DNA of 17,481 nucleotides from Phormidesmis priestleyi. Its GTDB lineage: Bacteria > Cyanobacteriota > Cyanobacteriia > Phormidesmidales > Phormidesmidaceae. The DNA lies in the NCBI GenBank assembly GCA_003242115.1, contig QBMP01000018.1, forward strand, positions 12,498 through 29,978. Direction: 5' to 3'. The position numbers and the translations under genes are program-made. The notes under the pieces were generated by a model. It saw nothing but the letters and a program-made list of their open reading frames with translations, did not search any database and was not told the origin of the DNA. Of the stretch, positions 7,855 through 15,099 are shown piece after piece (position 1 is the first letter of the stretch; each line of letters begins with the position of its first letter).

Positions 7855-9516
7855 TTAAGCCAGCGGCAGTGCTGATAGTTTTGGAGAGGTTTGCTGTGAG
7901 ATCAATCGGCGTTTACTTTTAGGAATCCAAGAATCGTTTTCAATCCGATAGGGATGACTTTGCCACTTGTGAAAGCAAGACTGCCAGTATTCAAAAGTTT
8001 TAAGGTCGTTGGGTGTTCCCCAGCAAATGTAATGATCGACTTCAAAGATGACGCATTTGTAGCCTAGAGCGATCGCATCATTGATACAGGTATCCACATA
8101 GTATTCACCATTAACCATTCCTTGACGCTCAACCATCCGCTCAAATGCTAGCTGAAATATCTGAGTCTCTTTAAATGTGAAAGTTCCGATAATAATAGGG
8201 TCATGCTCTGGATTTTGTAAAGGCTGTTTGACAGAGACTTGAGTGATGGAGCCGTTCTCTTCTTCTACCCATCCATACATCTCTGGATAGCGGACTGCGC
8301 CAGGATGTTCTCTAGCGACCCAAACTATGCAGTCGACATGAGTATCATACCAGAGCTGATTGAAGCGATCGCGATCAAACAAAACCGCATGATCACAGGC
8401 GCTAATAGTAAGGGGCTGCCTGGAGTCGATATGCGCCATTGCAGCGACGCAAGTTCTAGCTTGACCGTCAGTAACATCCCTTAGACCAGAGATTCCAACC
8501 TTAGAATCAGCATCAGAAAATGATTCAGTCAAAGATTGCTTGAGGTTGCTATTTCCCAGGTGCTCTTCTAAGCAAACAAAATGGTAGTTTTGAGTTCTTG
8601 GCAATGAGCGAACTGCCTGCACAACCATCGGTTCAGCTGACACTGAAATCAAAGGTTTAGGAAGCTGATAACCTTCTTGCCGAAATCGACTCCCTCGTCC
8701 TGCCAAAGGAATCAATGTAACTCCTGGTAAAGTCTGCTGCTCTGTCTGCTGCTCTATATGGTTCAACCTCACAAACAAATCGAACCATCTTCTAAATTCT
8801 TCGAGATCTTTTGGTGTACCCCACTGCATGAAGTGCTCAAGATCATACACAGAAACCTTTAGCCCCGCTTGTATCATCAAGTTGTAAATGACGCTGCAAT
8901 AATACTCATTATTCACTAAGACGTTATTATCTATAGCCGCTTGAAAGAATTGTTTAATGTAGCTACCTTTGGCAAAATAGTAAGTTCCGCTCGAAGCAAA
9001 CTCAGCAATTTTATTCGCCGTAAAAGGGCTCTTCTCCTGAATTTGCATCATCCACCCGTCTTTCTCCTGGATAAAAGCGTAGTTTGCACCGTGGAGAGAA
9101 TGCGGGTGGAAGTTTCTATAGGCCGGGACACAGCCATCAGAGCCCGATAGCTCTAACCAATACTTAAAGTGTGTATAGTCCCAGTAGCAGCTGAAATCGC
9201 AGTAATTAACAATGACAGGCTCATCATCGTCAATGTAATCAAGTGCCTGAATAACCGCATAAACAGGTCCCTTTTTGTGGGATGGAATTCCTAAAACACG
9301 ACCATCTGGGCAGTATCTTTTAAGCGTATCAACAACTGGAAATTTTTGAATATGATCCTGGTTGCAAATGAAGACAAACTCATCTTCCTGGGAAAACATA
9401 TCAATGACGTGGCCAATAATAGGCTTTCCATTTAGAGGAATAAGCGGCTTTGGAACAGTGTAGCCTGCCCGCCTAAAGCGCTCCCCAAAGCCAGACATTG
9501 GAATGATGATTTTCAT
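7855..9516 (-). CDS. Tandem two-domain sugar nucleotidyltransferase
   Basis: 553 residues made of two homologous NTP-transferase domains. Domain 1 (about 1-250): IIIPMSGFGERF (3-14) with PKPL (22-25), an acidic residue D107 in NYCDF, and an end signature QWGTPKDLEEF (231-241). Domain 2 (about 265-515): TLIPLAGRGSRF (267-278), PKPL (286-289), D375 in ACDH, and end signature CWGTPNDLKTF (498-508). Both keep the GxGxRF...PKPL nucleotide-binding loop of the RmlA/GlmU-like family, so both could be active. They join sugar-1-phosphates to NTPs to give nucleotide sugars. The linker holds a duplicated EQQT, and a basic tail follows domain 2. The start overlaps the aldolase stop by 1 bp (TAATG). Which NTP and sugar each half uses is unknown; one domain may be regulatory. 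Confidence 0.87.
   Translation of the reverse strand: MKIIIPMSGFGERFRRAGYTVPKPLIPLNGKPIIGHVIDMFSQEDEFVFICNQDHIQKFPVVDTLKRYCPDGRVLGIPSHKKGPVYAVIQALDYIDDDEPVIVNYCDFSCYWDYTHFKYWLELSGSDGCVPAYRNFHPHSLHGANYAFIQEKDGWMMQIQEKSPFTANKIAEFASSGTYYFAKGSYIKQFFQAAIDNNVLVNNEYYCSVIYNLMIQAGLKVSVYDLEHFMQWGTPKDLEEFRRWFDLFVRLNHIEQQTEQQTLPGVTLIPLAGRGSRFRQEGYQLPKPLISVSAEPMVVQAVRSLPRTQNYHFVCLEEHLGNSNLKQSLTESFSDADSKVGISGLRDVTDGQARTCVAAMAHIDSRQPLTISACDHAVLFDRDRFNQLWYDTHVDCIVWVAREHPGAVRYPEMYGWVEEENGSITQVSVKQPLQNPEHDPIIIGTFTFKETQIFQLAFERMVERQGMVNGEYYVDTCINDAIALGYKCVIFEVDHYICWGTPNDLKTFEYWQSCFHKWQSHPYRIENDSWIPKSKRRLISQQTSPKLSALPLA
8732..8755. repeat. 12-bp tandem repeat in interdomain linker
   Basis: GTCTGCTGCTCT occurs twice head to tail (8732-8743, 8744-8755). 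On the minus strand it encodes EQQT-EQQT (residues about 255-262), exactly in the linker between the two nucleotidyltransferase domains, where length change should be tolerated. Confidence 0.9.
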
Positions 9517-10562
9517 TATGCAGATACGCTTTCCAGTGACTTACGATATTTTTCTGCTTCCCAATTCATGAGCTCAGAACACTGCCCGTCGGTTAGTAAG
9601 CTAACATTTGAATCAGGTGATACCCGCAAAAAAACTTCCGCTTGAGCTTGCAGCATGGCGTCTGTTGAGCGAGAAGCGGATTCGAGTAAAACAACTCCTC
9701 TACTCGGAAATAAAGCATAGCTAGCCTTATATCCCCAGACTCTCTCAAACCGCTCTGCCTCTTCAGCAAAAGAATCCAGATCTCTAATGACTAAGGGGCG
9801 AGTTCCACAAAAGACGACATGATCAGGATAGGGAGGATTGCATTGGGCAAGCTTTAGGCTCCATGCGTCTGTCGCCAACGAATGAGTCACCCTGTTGTCG
9901 GGTAGTCGGCTGTGAGGAATGGCAGCTCTTGCCCGGTTTAAATAATCTCTATCGGCTGTTGCTAGAGGTCTGGGCTTGATATCGAGCCTCGCGCAGATTT
10001 CGTGATGCAGAGCTTCAGCCGTTTCGCAGGTATCTCCGCCCACCACCAACCCGTGATTAGCTAAAACCAAAACATCGCAGGAAGCAGTGGTTTTTAGAAC
10101 TTCATCGATAGCCCGCGTTAGCGGTTGCCCCGGTCGCTGATACGGAATCCATGCCCAGCTGACACCTTTGAGAAGCGCGGAGAGGTGATTCCGACTGCCT
10201 GGAATCAGAGACTGAGCGATCACAGATACCGGATGGGTATGAAGCACTACCCTATGGGGTATGAGTGCATGTAACGTCGTCTCAATCGAAGGCCGCAAGC
10301 CATTCGTATATAAACTCCGATAGCTATCTGCCCCGGCTCCAATATCTCGATGCACTTGGGCAAGATCTACCGGTACAAACACATTAGTCTGTGAGGCATC
10401 TGACAAATGTTTACCTGAAGCTTTGATCCAAAGCGTATCTTTTTCCTTTATGGACGTATTGCCCCCGGCAGCCTGAACGAAGAATGGGTTTGAGCCCAGT
10501 CGTGCAGAAACTTTGCTCAGGTCTGAAAGAGATGACTTCTCTAGTTGCTTTGCATTTGCCAT
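9516..10562 (-). CDS. Class II aldolase, RhaD-like, standalone
   Basis: 348 residues with class II (zinc) aldolase/adducin motifs: AAGGNTSIK (31-39) and KASGKHL (47-53) for phosphate/substrate binding, SIETTLH with candidate catalytic E94, and metal ligands H108 and H110 (HTHP) plus H170 (ANHGL). The GGNTS...LWxKASG arrangement and the PDHVVFCGTRPL segment resemble the N-terminal half of bifunctional RhaD-type rhamnulose-1-phosphate aldolase/dehydrogenases, but the dehydrogenase half is absent. Such enzymes reversibly cleave ketose-1-phosphates to dihydroxyacetone phosphate and an aldehyde. In this cluster it may instead build a sugar phosphate that the next gene activates (inference). It is the first gene of the left operon, preceded by a 388-bp non-coding stretch; its stop shares one base with the next ATG. 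Confidence 0.85.
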   Translation of the reverse strand: MANAKQLEKSSLSDLSKVSARLGSNPFFVQAAGGNTSIKEKDTLWIKASGKHLSDASQTNVFVPVDLAQVHRDIGAGADSYRSLYTNGLRPSIETTLHALIPHRVVLHTHPVSVIAQSLIPGSRNHLSALLKGVSWAWIPYQRPGQPLTRAIDEVLKTTASCDVLVLANHGLVVGGDTCETAEALHHEICARLDIKPRPLATADRDYLNRARAAIPHSRLPDNRVTHSLATDAWSLKLAQCNPPYPDHVVFCGTRPLVIRDLDSFAEEAERFERVWGYKASYALFPSRGVVLLESASRSTDAMLQAQAEVFLRVSPDSNVSLLTDGQCSELMNWEAEKYRKSLESVSA

Positions 10563-10950
10563 AGGTCTGATAGAGTCTCCATTGAGCGAAATTATTAGAT
10601 TATTGACCGCTCAAAAACGATATTCAGAAAACAGGACGGCAACTGAACTTGACGTCTCGAAAACCGATGAAGAGTATGTAATATTCTAGGTACTCCAGTT
10701 TACAGTCACACTAAGCTACACAATCATGGTAAGGCCGTCAAGATGTTAACTGGGCGTTCAGTCTGGCGTCAGTTATCCTGATCGTTATGCTCACTACAGT
10801 GGGTAGGAATGGCACCCCGGTAAGATATTGCTTCGTTCCTATGAGAGCTGATTAGATTGCGATCGCCTATCTAAAGCTCATTTCAGCGCATATTCGCCAG
10901 TACCCTCTTTGGTAGTGCCCTAAAATGCTAATTGCTGATTACAAGAGTCG
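10563..10950. other. Non-coding region upstream of the glycan operon
   Basis: 388 bp between the DUF6671-like stop and the aldolase start. It should contain the operon promoter on the minus strand. A possible -10 box TAGAAT (plus-strand ATTCTA, 10683-10688) has no convincing -35. It also holds the inverted repeat at 10582-10614 and a HIP1-centred palindrome (10852-10874, TTAGAT/ATCTAA arms). I see no tRNA, no credible ORF and no U-tailed terminator. It coincides with the change in HIP1 density. Confidence 0.6.
10582..10614. promoter_or_regulatory. Inverted repeat TTGAGCG-N19-CGCTCAA, candidate operator
   Basis: Perfect 7-bp arms TTGAGCG (10582-10588) and CGCTCAA (10608-10614) flank an AT-rich 19-bp centre, 20-52 bp upstream of the aldolase ATG. 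The place and geometry suit a regulator binding site or a 5' UTR hairpin. No regulator gene is visible nearby, so the role is open. Confidence 0.35.
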
Positions 10951-11808
10951 CTAGGGATTGCAGTAAGGACACTGGCCTGGGTCGGCGAAATCGGGAGCAT
11001 CGGGCGATCGCACCCAGCATTCATAGGCGCACTTCTGACAGCGAGACAGCTCCGACAGCGTGAGTGAAGTGGGCGCGTAGCAAAGGCCGCAAGGTAAACC
11101 AAGGCGACGCTCAACGATGCTAAAGCCAGGGCAATCGCATTTAGGGCAACGCTGAGCGACTCGCTGAATCAGATCTTCGGTGGCTTGAGCGATCGCCTGC
11201 ATTCTAGTCGGGTTATAAAGTGCCCGCATATCCGTTTCGAGATGAACCTTGCCGTGCCGAGCATTTGATAAGGCCAGTTCCACCGCAGTAATGAGGTCAG
11301 ATTCTTGCGTAATGCCTTTGGCTAACGGCCTATTAGGAGCCTCGACAGACTCCATCACGACCAGCCCATGCGCCGGAAATCCAACAGATTTTGCAAAGGA
11401 GAGCGCTTCTTCAAGGCTAGCGATCGCCTGAGAGCGATAGTTTGTATGAGTAGAAACCGCCTCACCGACAATTTCTAGCTGATGCACGGTGTCTAGCAGC
11501 AGCACAAATTCGCGGCTGTAGGGCACAAACGGTAGCTGCGGATGCGGGCCAAAGCTGCCCTCACTAGCTAGGGCTAAGGTTTCACCCGTCAGCGCTAAGG
11601 CGGCTTCGGCTTTTAGTCTTGCGGTGGTGAGCTGATCGCTCGCTCGATCAATGTCGCGGGTGAAGGTGCCAAAAGCATCGGTATCAAAGTCAGTTGGTAC
11701 GAGCGTTTTCACGTTCCAGGCAGTTGTGATCAGGGGCGCGATCGCGGCCTCTTTTCTGTGCATGGTCGCAATCACGGCAACTCGCCCTGCCAAAGAAAAT
11801 CCAGACAT
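10951..11808 (-). CDS. Conserved cyanobacterial protein, DUF6671-like, C-terminal Cys-rich
   Basis: 285 residues, no membrane segments. The N-terminal about 215 residues form an unassigned alpha/beta domain starting GRVAVIATMHRKE, with LASEGSFGPHP (80-90) and the signature ETDMRALYNPTRM (191-203). The C-terminus has ten cysteines (221, 224, 226, 240, 243, 257, 260, 264, 280, 283): paired CxxC knuckles consistent with two zinc ribbons. I recall this architecture as the DUF6671 family but cannot confirm the number. Function unknown. It follows era with a 133-bp gap and has several HIP1 sites, so it belongs to the native chromosomal part rather than the glycan operon. No Shine-Dalgarno is visible before the ATG. 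Confidence 0.75.
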   Translation of the reverse strand: MSGFSLAGRVAVIATMHRKEAAIAPLITTAWNVKTLVPTDFDTDAFGTFTRDIDRASDQLTTARLKAEAALALTGETLALASEGSFGPHPQLPFVPYSREFVLLLDTVHQLEIVGEAVSTHTNYRSQAIASLEEALSFAKSVGFPAHGLVVMESVEAPNRPLAKGITQESDLITAVELALSNARHGKVHLETDMRALYNPTRMQAIAQATEDLIQRVAQRCPKCDCPGFSIVERRLGLPCGLCYAPTSLTLSELSRCQKCAYECWVRSPDAPDFADPGQCPYCNP

Positions 11809-11941
11809 TAGTTTACAGGGTTAATTGGCAGGGAAGCCCTTTTTGGCTGTTCTAAATTACGAAGTCAGATTGTGAGCGTTTTTCAACAGCTTTTGTTTGT
11901 TTTCAGGGCGGTTGAACTGTTTTAAGCTTGCAAGTCCTGCT

Positions 11942-13222
11942 CTAATGCTCGACTTTATAGCCAAATTCAGATAGGTGAGTGCGCGATTGCCGCCAGCGTT
12001 CTTGCACCCGCACAAATATCTCTAAGTACACTTGGCCCGCTACGAGCTTTTGCATTTGCTCACGCGCGGCGGTGCTGATGGCTTTCATCATCAGGCCCCC
12101 TTTGCCAATCAGAATGCCTTTTTGAGACTTGCGCTCCACATTCACTGTCGCCAGAATGCGGGTAATTTTTTCATCTTCTTCCACTTTATCGATCGAAATC
12201 GCGACTGAATGCGGCACTTCTTCACGGGTATGCAACAGCACCTGCTCTCGAATCAGTTCGCCCATAATGAAGCGCTCAGGCTGATCGGTGACAAGATCAG
12301 GCGGATAGTAGTAAGGGCCGGGTTCTAATCGTTCAATGAGCTTTTGCTGGAGGGTGTCTAAGCCTTCGCCAGTCAGGGCTGAAAACTTGACGACATCCCA
12401 GTTATGCTCAGCGGCGATCGCGTCATAGCTCCCTTTGATCTCAGCTGCTTTACGCCCACTGCCGCTGAGCTGATCAAGCTTGTTAATGCCTAAAATCACC
12501 GGGCCACTTGTTCTCGCGACTAGCTCAGCGACAAACAGGTCACCTTTGCCCGCTGCTGAGGTGGCATCGACCACAAACAGCACCACATCGACGGAGGTAA
12601 TCGCCACGCGCGCATTTTGCACCAGCACTTTGCCTAGCTCATGATGCGGCTTATGAATGCCCGGTGTATCAACAAAGATCATCTGGGCGGCGGGCGTGGT
12701 CAAAATGCCCTGAAGCCGGTTGCGAGTGGTTTGGGCAATCGGTGAGGTAATGGCGATTTTTTGGCCCACCAGATAGTTCATTAGCGTGGACTTGCCGACG
12801 TTAGGCCGACCGACGATGCTGATAAAGCCGGAGCGAAAGTCAGGCGCAGCGGTAGGAATCAGCCCCTGACTCAAGTTGGGCTTACCCTTGATGTCAACGG
12901 CGGCAGAATTATCAAGCGGCACAATCGGTAAGGCCGCTACTTTTAGCACCGGGCCTTTAGCTGCCGTTTCGCTGGCGCTATCGGCTGTGTGTTTTAGCTT
13001 CGGCTGGGGCGTGTCAGACTTGAGCGGCTTTTGCTTGACGCCTTTGTACTGCGGGGCGGCAAATTTGTTGGTCTGTTTATCTGGCCGTTTGCCTGCCCGT
13101 TTGTCTGTGGGTTTGCGGCTGCTTTTTTTATGCCCAGACGGGTTGCCGGTGGCGGCTTTCCACGGATTGGATGAATTGGACGACTCGTTTTGGTCGCGGT
13201 TGTCAGCTTTGCGATCGCTCAT
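11942..13222 (-). CDS. era: GTPase Era, with long basic N-terminal extension
   Basis: Ribosome-assembly GTPase acting on 16S rRNA and the 30S subunit. With the ATG at 13222-13220 it has 426 residues: G1 GRPNVGKS (138-145), G3 DTPG (185-188), G4 NKLD (247-250), G5 SAL (281-283), and a C-terminal KH domain with GKGG (373-376) and the RxxWRxxRTHLxxxGY end. This start overlaps the yjbQ stop as ATGA. A more upstream ATG (13303) would overlap yjbQ by 85 bp and is less likely. Typical Era is about 300 residues; here about 130 residues rich in Lys, Ser, Pro and Thr precede the G domain. No Met lies between residue 1 and 148, but a TTG at residue 117 could give a normal-length form. Confidence 0.93.
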   Translation of the reverse strand: MSDRKADNRDQNESSNSSNPWKAATGNPSGHKKSSRKPTDKRAGKRPDKQTNKFAAPQYKGVKQKPLKSDTPQPKLKHTADSASETAAKGPVLKVAALPIVPLDNSAAVDIKGKPNLSQGLIPTAAPDFRSGFISIVGRPNVGKSTLMNYLVGQKIAITSPIAQTTRNRLQGILTTPAAQMIFVDTPGIHKPHHELGKVLVQNARVAITSVDVVLFVVDATSAAGKGDLFVAELVARTSGPVILGINKLDQLSGSGRKAAEIKGSYDAIAAEHNWDVVKFSALTGEGLDTLQQKLIERLEPGPYYYPPDLVTDQPERFIMGELIREQVLLHTREEVPHSVAISIDKVEEDEKITRILATVNVERKSQKGILIGKGGLMMKAISTAAREQMQKLVAGQVYLEIFVRVQERWRQSRTHLSEFGYKVEH

Positions 13223-13689
13223 GAGCCCAATCCGGTAATGTGAATTACGACTTCGCGGGTATGGGCGCGATCGCGATGCTCCCACAAATAAATTCCCTGC
13301 CAAGTGCCCAACGCTAGCCGCCCGTCGATAATCGGAATTTGCTCAGAGGTGTGCGTTAGCGTCGTGCGAATGTGAGCGGGCATATCGTCTGGCCCCTCGT
13401 CGCGATGGCGGTAATCGTCGCCTTCAGGTACCAGCTTCGCCAAAAAAGTCTCCATATCGGCCAGCACATCCGGGTCAGCATTTTCCTGAATCACCAAGCT
13501 TGCTGACGTATGCCGCACAAAAATTGAGCACAGCCCCGTGCGCACACTCGAATCAGCCACGGCAGCGCTTACTTTGTCGGTAAAGCGACCCAGCGATTTG
13601 CCTCGGGTGTTGAGGTGCAAATGGGTTTGATAGTGAATCGTCTGAGCGGAAGTAAGCCGGTTGTGCACTGCGTTTGAAGTCGCCACCAT
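13219..13689 (-). CDS. yjbQ: YjbQ/UPF0047 family protein
   Basis: 156 residues matching the YjbQ (UPF0047) family: FVRHTSASL (57-65), IQENADPDV (67-75), HRDEGPDDMPAHI (95-107), and GTWQGIYLWEHR (128-139), with the conserved His and Asp residues forming the presumed metal site. Length is slightly above the usual about 135-140 residues because of a short N-terminal lead. Weak thiamin phosphate synthase activity has been reported for E. coli YjbQ, but the physiological role is unclear. It starts 43 bp after the upstream glycosyltransferase-like gene and overlaps era by 4 bp, so it is probably co-transcribed with era. Confidence 0.92.
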   Translation of the reverse strand: MVATSNAVHNRLTSAQTIHYQTHLHLNTRGKSLGRFTDKVSAAVADSSVRTGLCSIFVRHTSASLVIQENADPDVLADMETFLAKLVPEGDDYRHRDEGPDDMPAHIRTTLTHTSEQIPIIDGRLALGTWQGIYLWEHRDRAHTREVVIHITGLGS

Positions 13690-13732
13690 AGATCTGACTG
13701 GACTTAAAAGGTCGAAAGGGTACTTCGTCAGT

Positions 13733-14863
13733 CTAGCTCACTGTGCTGTTTACAGGGCGGTTTTGCACAGGGTTTGCGGCGGTTTTGAGATAGTCGGTAA
13801 TCGCAGCAGCAATGGTGGCCTGACCGCCTTTATCCAGTTTTTCGAGCTTGCGAGGCAGATGCAGGTCATGGGTTAAAAACGACCAGTCGCCGTCAAAAAA
13901 ATCAGCCGCTTCGACAATTCGGTGCGGCGCATAATCTTGAATGCCGTCGATTAAAATCTGGGCCTCGGCAAAGCCTTCGCGGGTAATCGTAATCACGCCT
14001 TTATCTAGTAGGCAGGCTTCGGCAAAGGTGCTGTAGCCCGGTTTGGAGACGATGCGATCGCACACTACCATCCAATCGACGGGCCGCATTTTGCGATCAT
14101 TTACCCGATACAGGTTCGGCAAATCTGGCGCAGTGCGATCAAAAGTAACAAACTGCCAGTCGGGAAACTTGGCCAGCGCCTGATACGGAATCGCCGTCAG
14201 CCCCAAGCCGCCAAAGGTCAGTAGCACCGTGCGATCGCTTGGCACATCGCTGTGCATCAGCTCCCGCAAATGGGCTTCACTGTAGGCCGGTGTACCGCCC
14301 GTCAGGCCCACATCGGTAATGTTAGGCAGCGCTGACATCGGTTCGCTAAACGGTAGGCGGAAGGTGCGATCGCCGTGCCCCCAGCATTCTGTAATCCAGT
14401 CAGCGATCGCCGTAAACTCACCCCCCCAAGGCCGATAGATAAAATCCCAGCCAAAATTGCCCATCAGCCAGCAAGGCACGCCAGCGGCCTTGGCAATGCA
14501 GCCCATCAGCGGCGGAATATCGGCCAGCACCAAATCTACCTGTTGGGCCTGCAAAAAAGCCGCCTCCTGCTCAATCAAATCCGCCTGCTGCGCCCGAATC
14601 GCCTGCATTTCCTTGAGCGTCGCCGCCTTATCCATCGTCAGGCTATCGCTCTGCAATACGCCCACATCAAAGCTCACCGGCCGATACTCATAATCACCCA
14701 TCAAATAGCTATCCAGCAGCCATTCTGGCGCTTTGGTCGCCATGATCACCTTCAGCGGCAGGCCCAGTGCCTGACAGCGCTGCCGAACTTCTGTCGCCAC
14801 CGAGGCTGCACGAGTTGCATGGCCAAAGCCGTGATTTGTCACCGCAACGTAGAGCGTAGGCAT
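13733..14863 (-). CDS. GT-B glycosyltransferase-like protein (arabinokinase N-domain type)
   Basis: 376 residues with a MurG/GT28-like two-domain GT-B look: an N-terminal glycine loop NHGFGHATR (10-18), then SFDVGVLQSD (64-73), ADIPPL (114-119), GNFGWDFIY (135-143), a second-domain loop TFGGLG (216-221), and SKPGYSTFAEA (273-283) at the expected nucleotide-sugar site. The order and wording closely match my memory of the N-terminal half of plant L-arabinokinase, without its GHMP kinase half. It is predicted cytoplasmic, with no signal peptide. Substrate unknown. It is followed by yjbQ and era with short spacing. No strong Shine-Dalgarno precedes the ATG; the upstream 228 bp (14864-15091) hold the ftsH terminator and probably this gene's promoter. 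Confidence 0.8.
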   Translation of the reverse strand: MPTLYVAVTNHGFGHATRAASVATEVRQRCQALGLPLKVIMATKAPEWLLDSYLMGDYEYRPVSFDVGVLQSDSLTMDKAATLKEMQAIRAQQADLIEQEAAFLQAQQVDLVLADIPPLMGCIAKAAGVPCWLMGNFGWDFIYRPWGGEFTAIADWITECWGHGDRTFRLPFSEPMSALPNITDVGLTGGTPAYSEAHLRELMHSDVPSDRTVLLTFGGLGLTAIPYQALAKFPDWQFVTFDRTAPDLPNLYRVNDRKMRPVDWMVVCDRIVSKPGYSTFAEACLLDKGVITITREGFAEAQILIDGIQDYAPHRIVEAADFFDGDWSFLTHDLHLPRKLEKLDKGGQATIAAAITDYLKTAANPVQNRPVNSTVS

Positions 14864-15000
14864 AGAGTATCTATAAATAGTCTTCCTAGCTTAGATAGAA
14901 ATGCTCTCAAAGGAAATCTTTTCATCAGGTTTATAGCAGGTTTACCGTAGAAAAATTGAGTTGCGATCGCCTAGCTCTAAATCAACTGCTGAATCAGGCT

Positions 15001-15034
15001 AAAAAAAAGACCCGCTGAATGAACAGCAGGTCTT
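15001..15034 (-). terminator. Intrinsic terminator of ftsH
   Basis: In the minus-strand RNA, AAGACCUGCUG pairs with CAGCGGGUCUU (one G-U wobble, loop of six), followed by a run of U. The stem spans 15007-15034 and the U-run 15001-15008. On the plus strand the wobble becomes a C-A mismatch and no T-run follows, so it acts for ftsH, whose stop is about 58 bp upstream. Confidence 0.9.
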
Positions 15035-15072
15035 CCTCAATCCGAAATTACTAGCTCACACTCGAACTGCTT

Positions 15073-15099
15073 GCTAACGCTAACGCTAAAGCTAAAGCT
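15073..15099. repeat. Hexamer array GCTAA(C/A) across the ftsH stop codon
   Basis: Plus strand GCTAAC twice, GCTAAA twice, then GCT: about 4.5 copies of a 6-bp unit. The ftsH TAG stop (15094-15092) lies inside it, so copy-number change could shift nearby 3' UTR length but would keep the stop. Confidence 0.8.

Noticed and set aside
10680..10695. NtcA-like site GTA-N10-TAC upstream of the glycan operon
   Set aside because: The usual NtcA spacing is N8; two extra bases and no well-placed -10 make it unconvincing.
10740..10830. Possible tRNA or small RNA in the intergenic region
   Set aside because: No T-arm consensus, no cloverleaf and no terminator could be made out.
10920..11114. Minus-strand ORF of 64 codons
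   Set aside because: Overlaps the cysteine-rich end of the DUF6671-like gene in another frame.
12876..13238. Plus-strand ORF of 120 codons opposite the Era extension
   Set aside because: It looks hydrophobic, but mirrors the Lys-rich extension on the other strand; no promoter or Shine-Dalgarno was seen. The era reading is supported by the ATGA coupling.
14375..14950. Plus-strand ORF of 191 codons
   Set aside because: Antisense to the GT-B-like gene, rich in Arg/His/Pro as expected for a shadow of GC-biased codons, with no recognisable motif.
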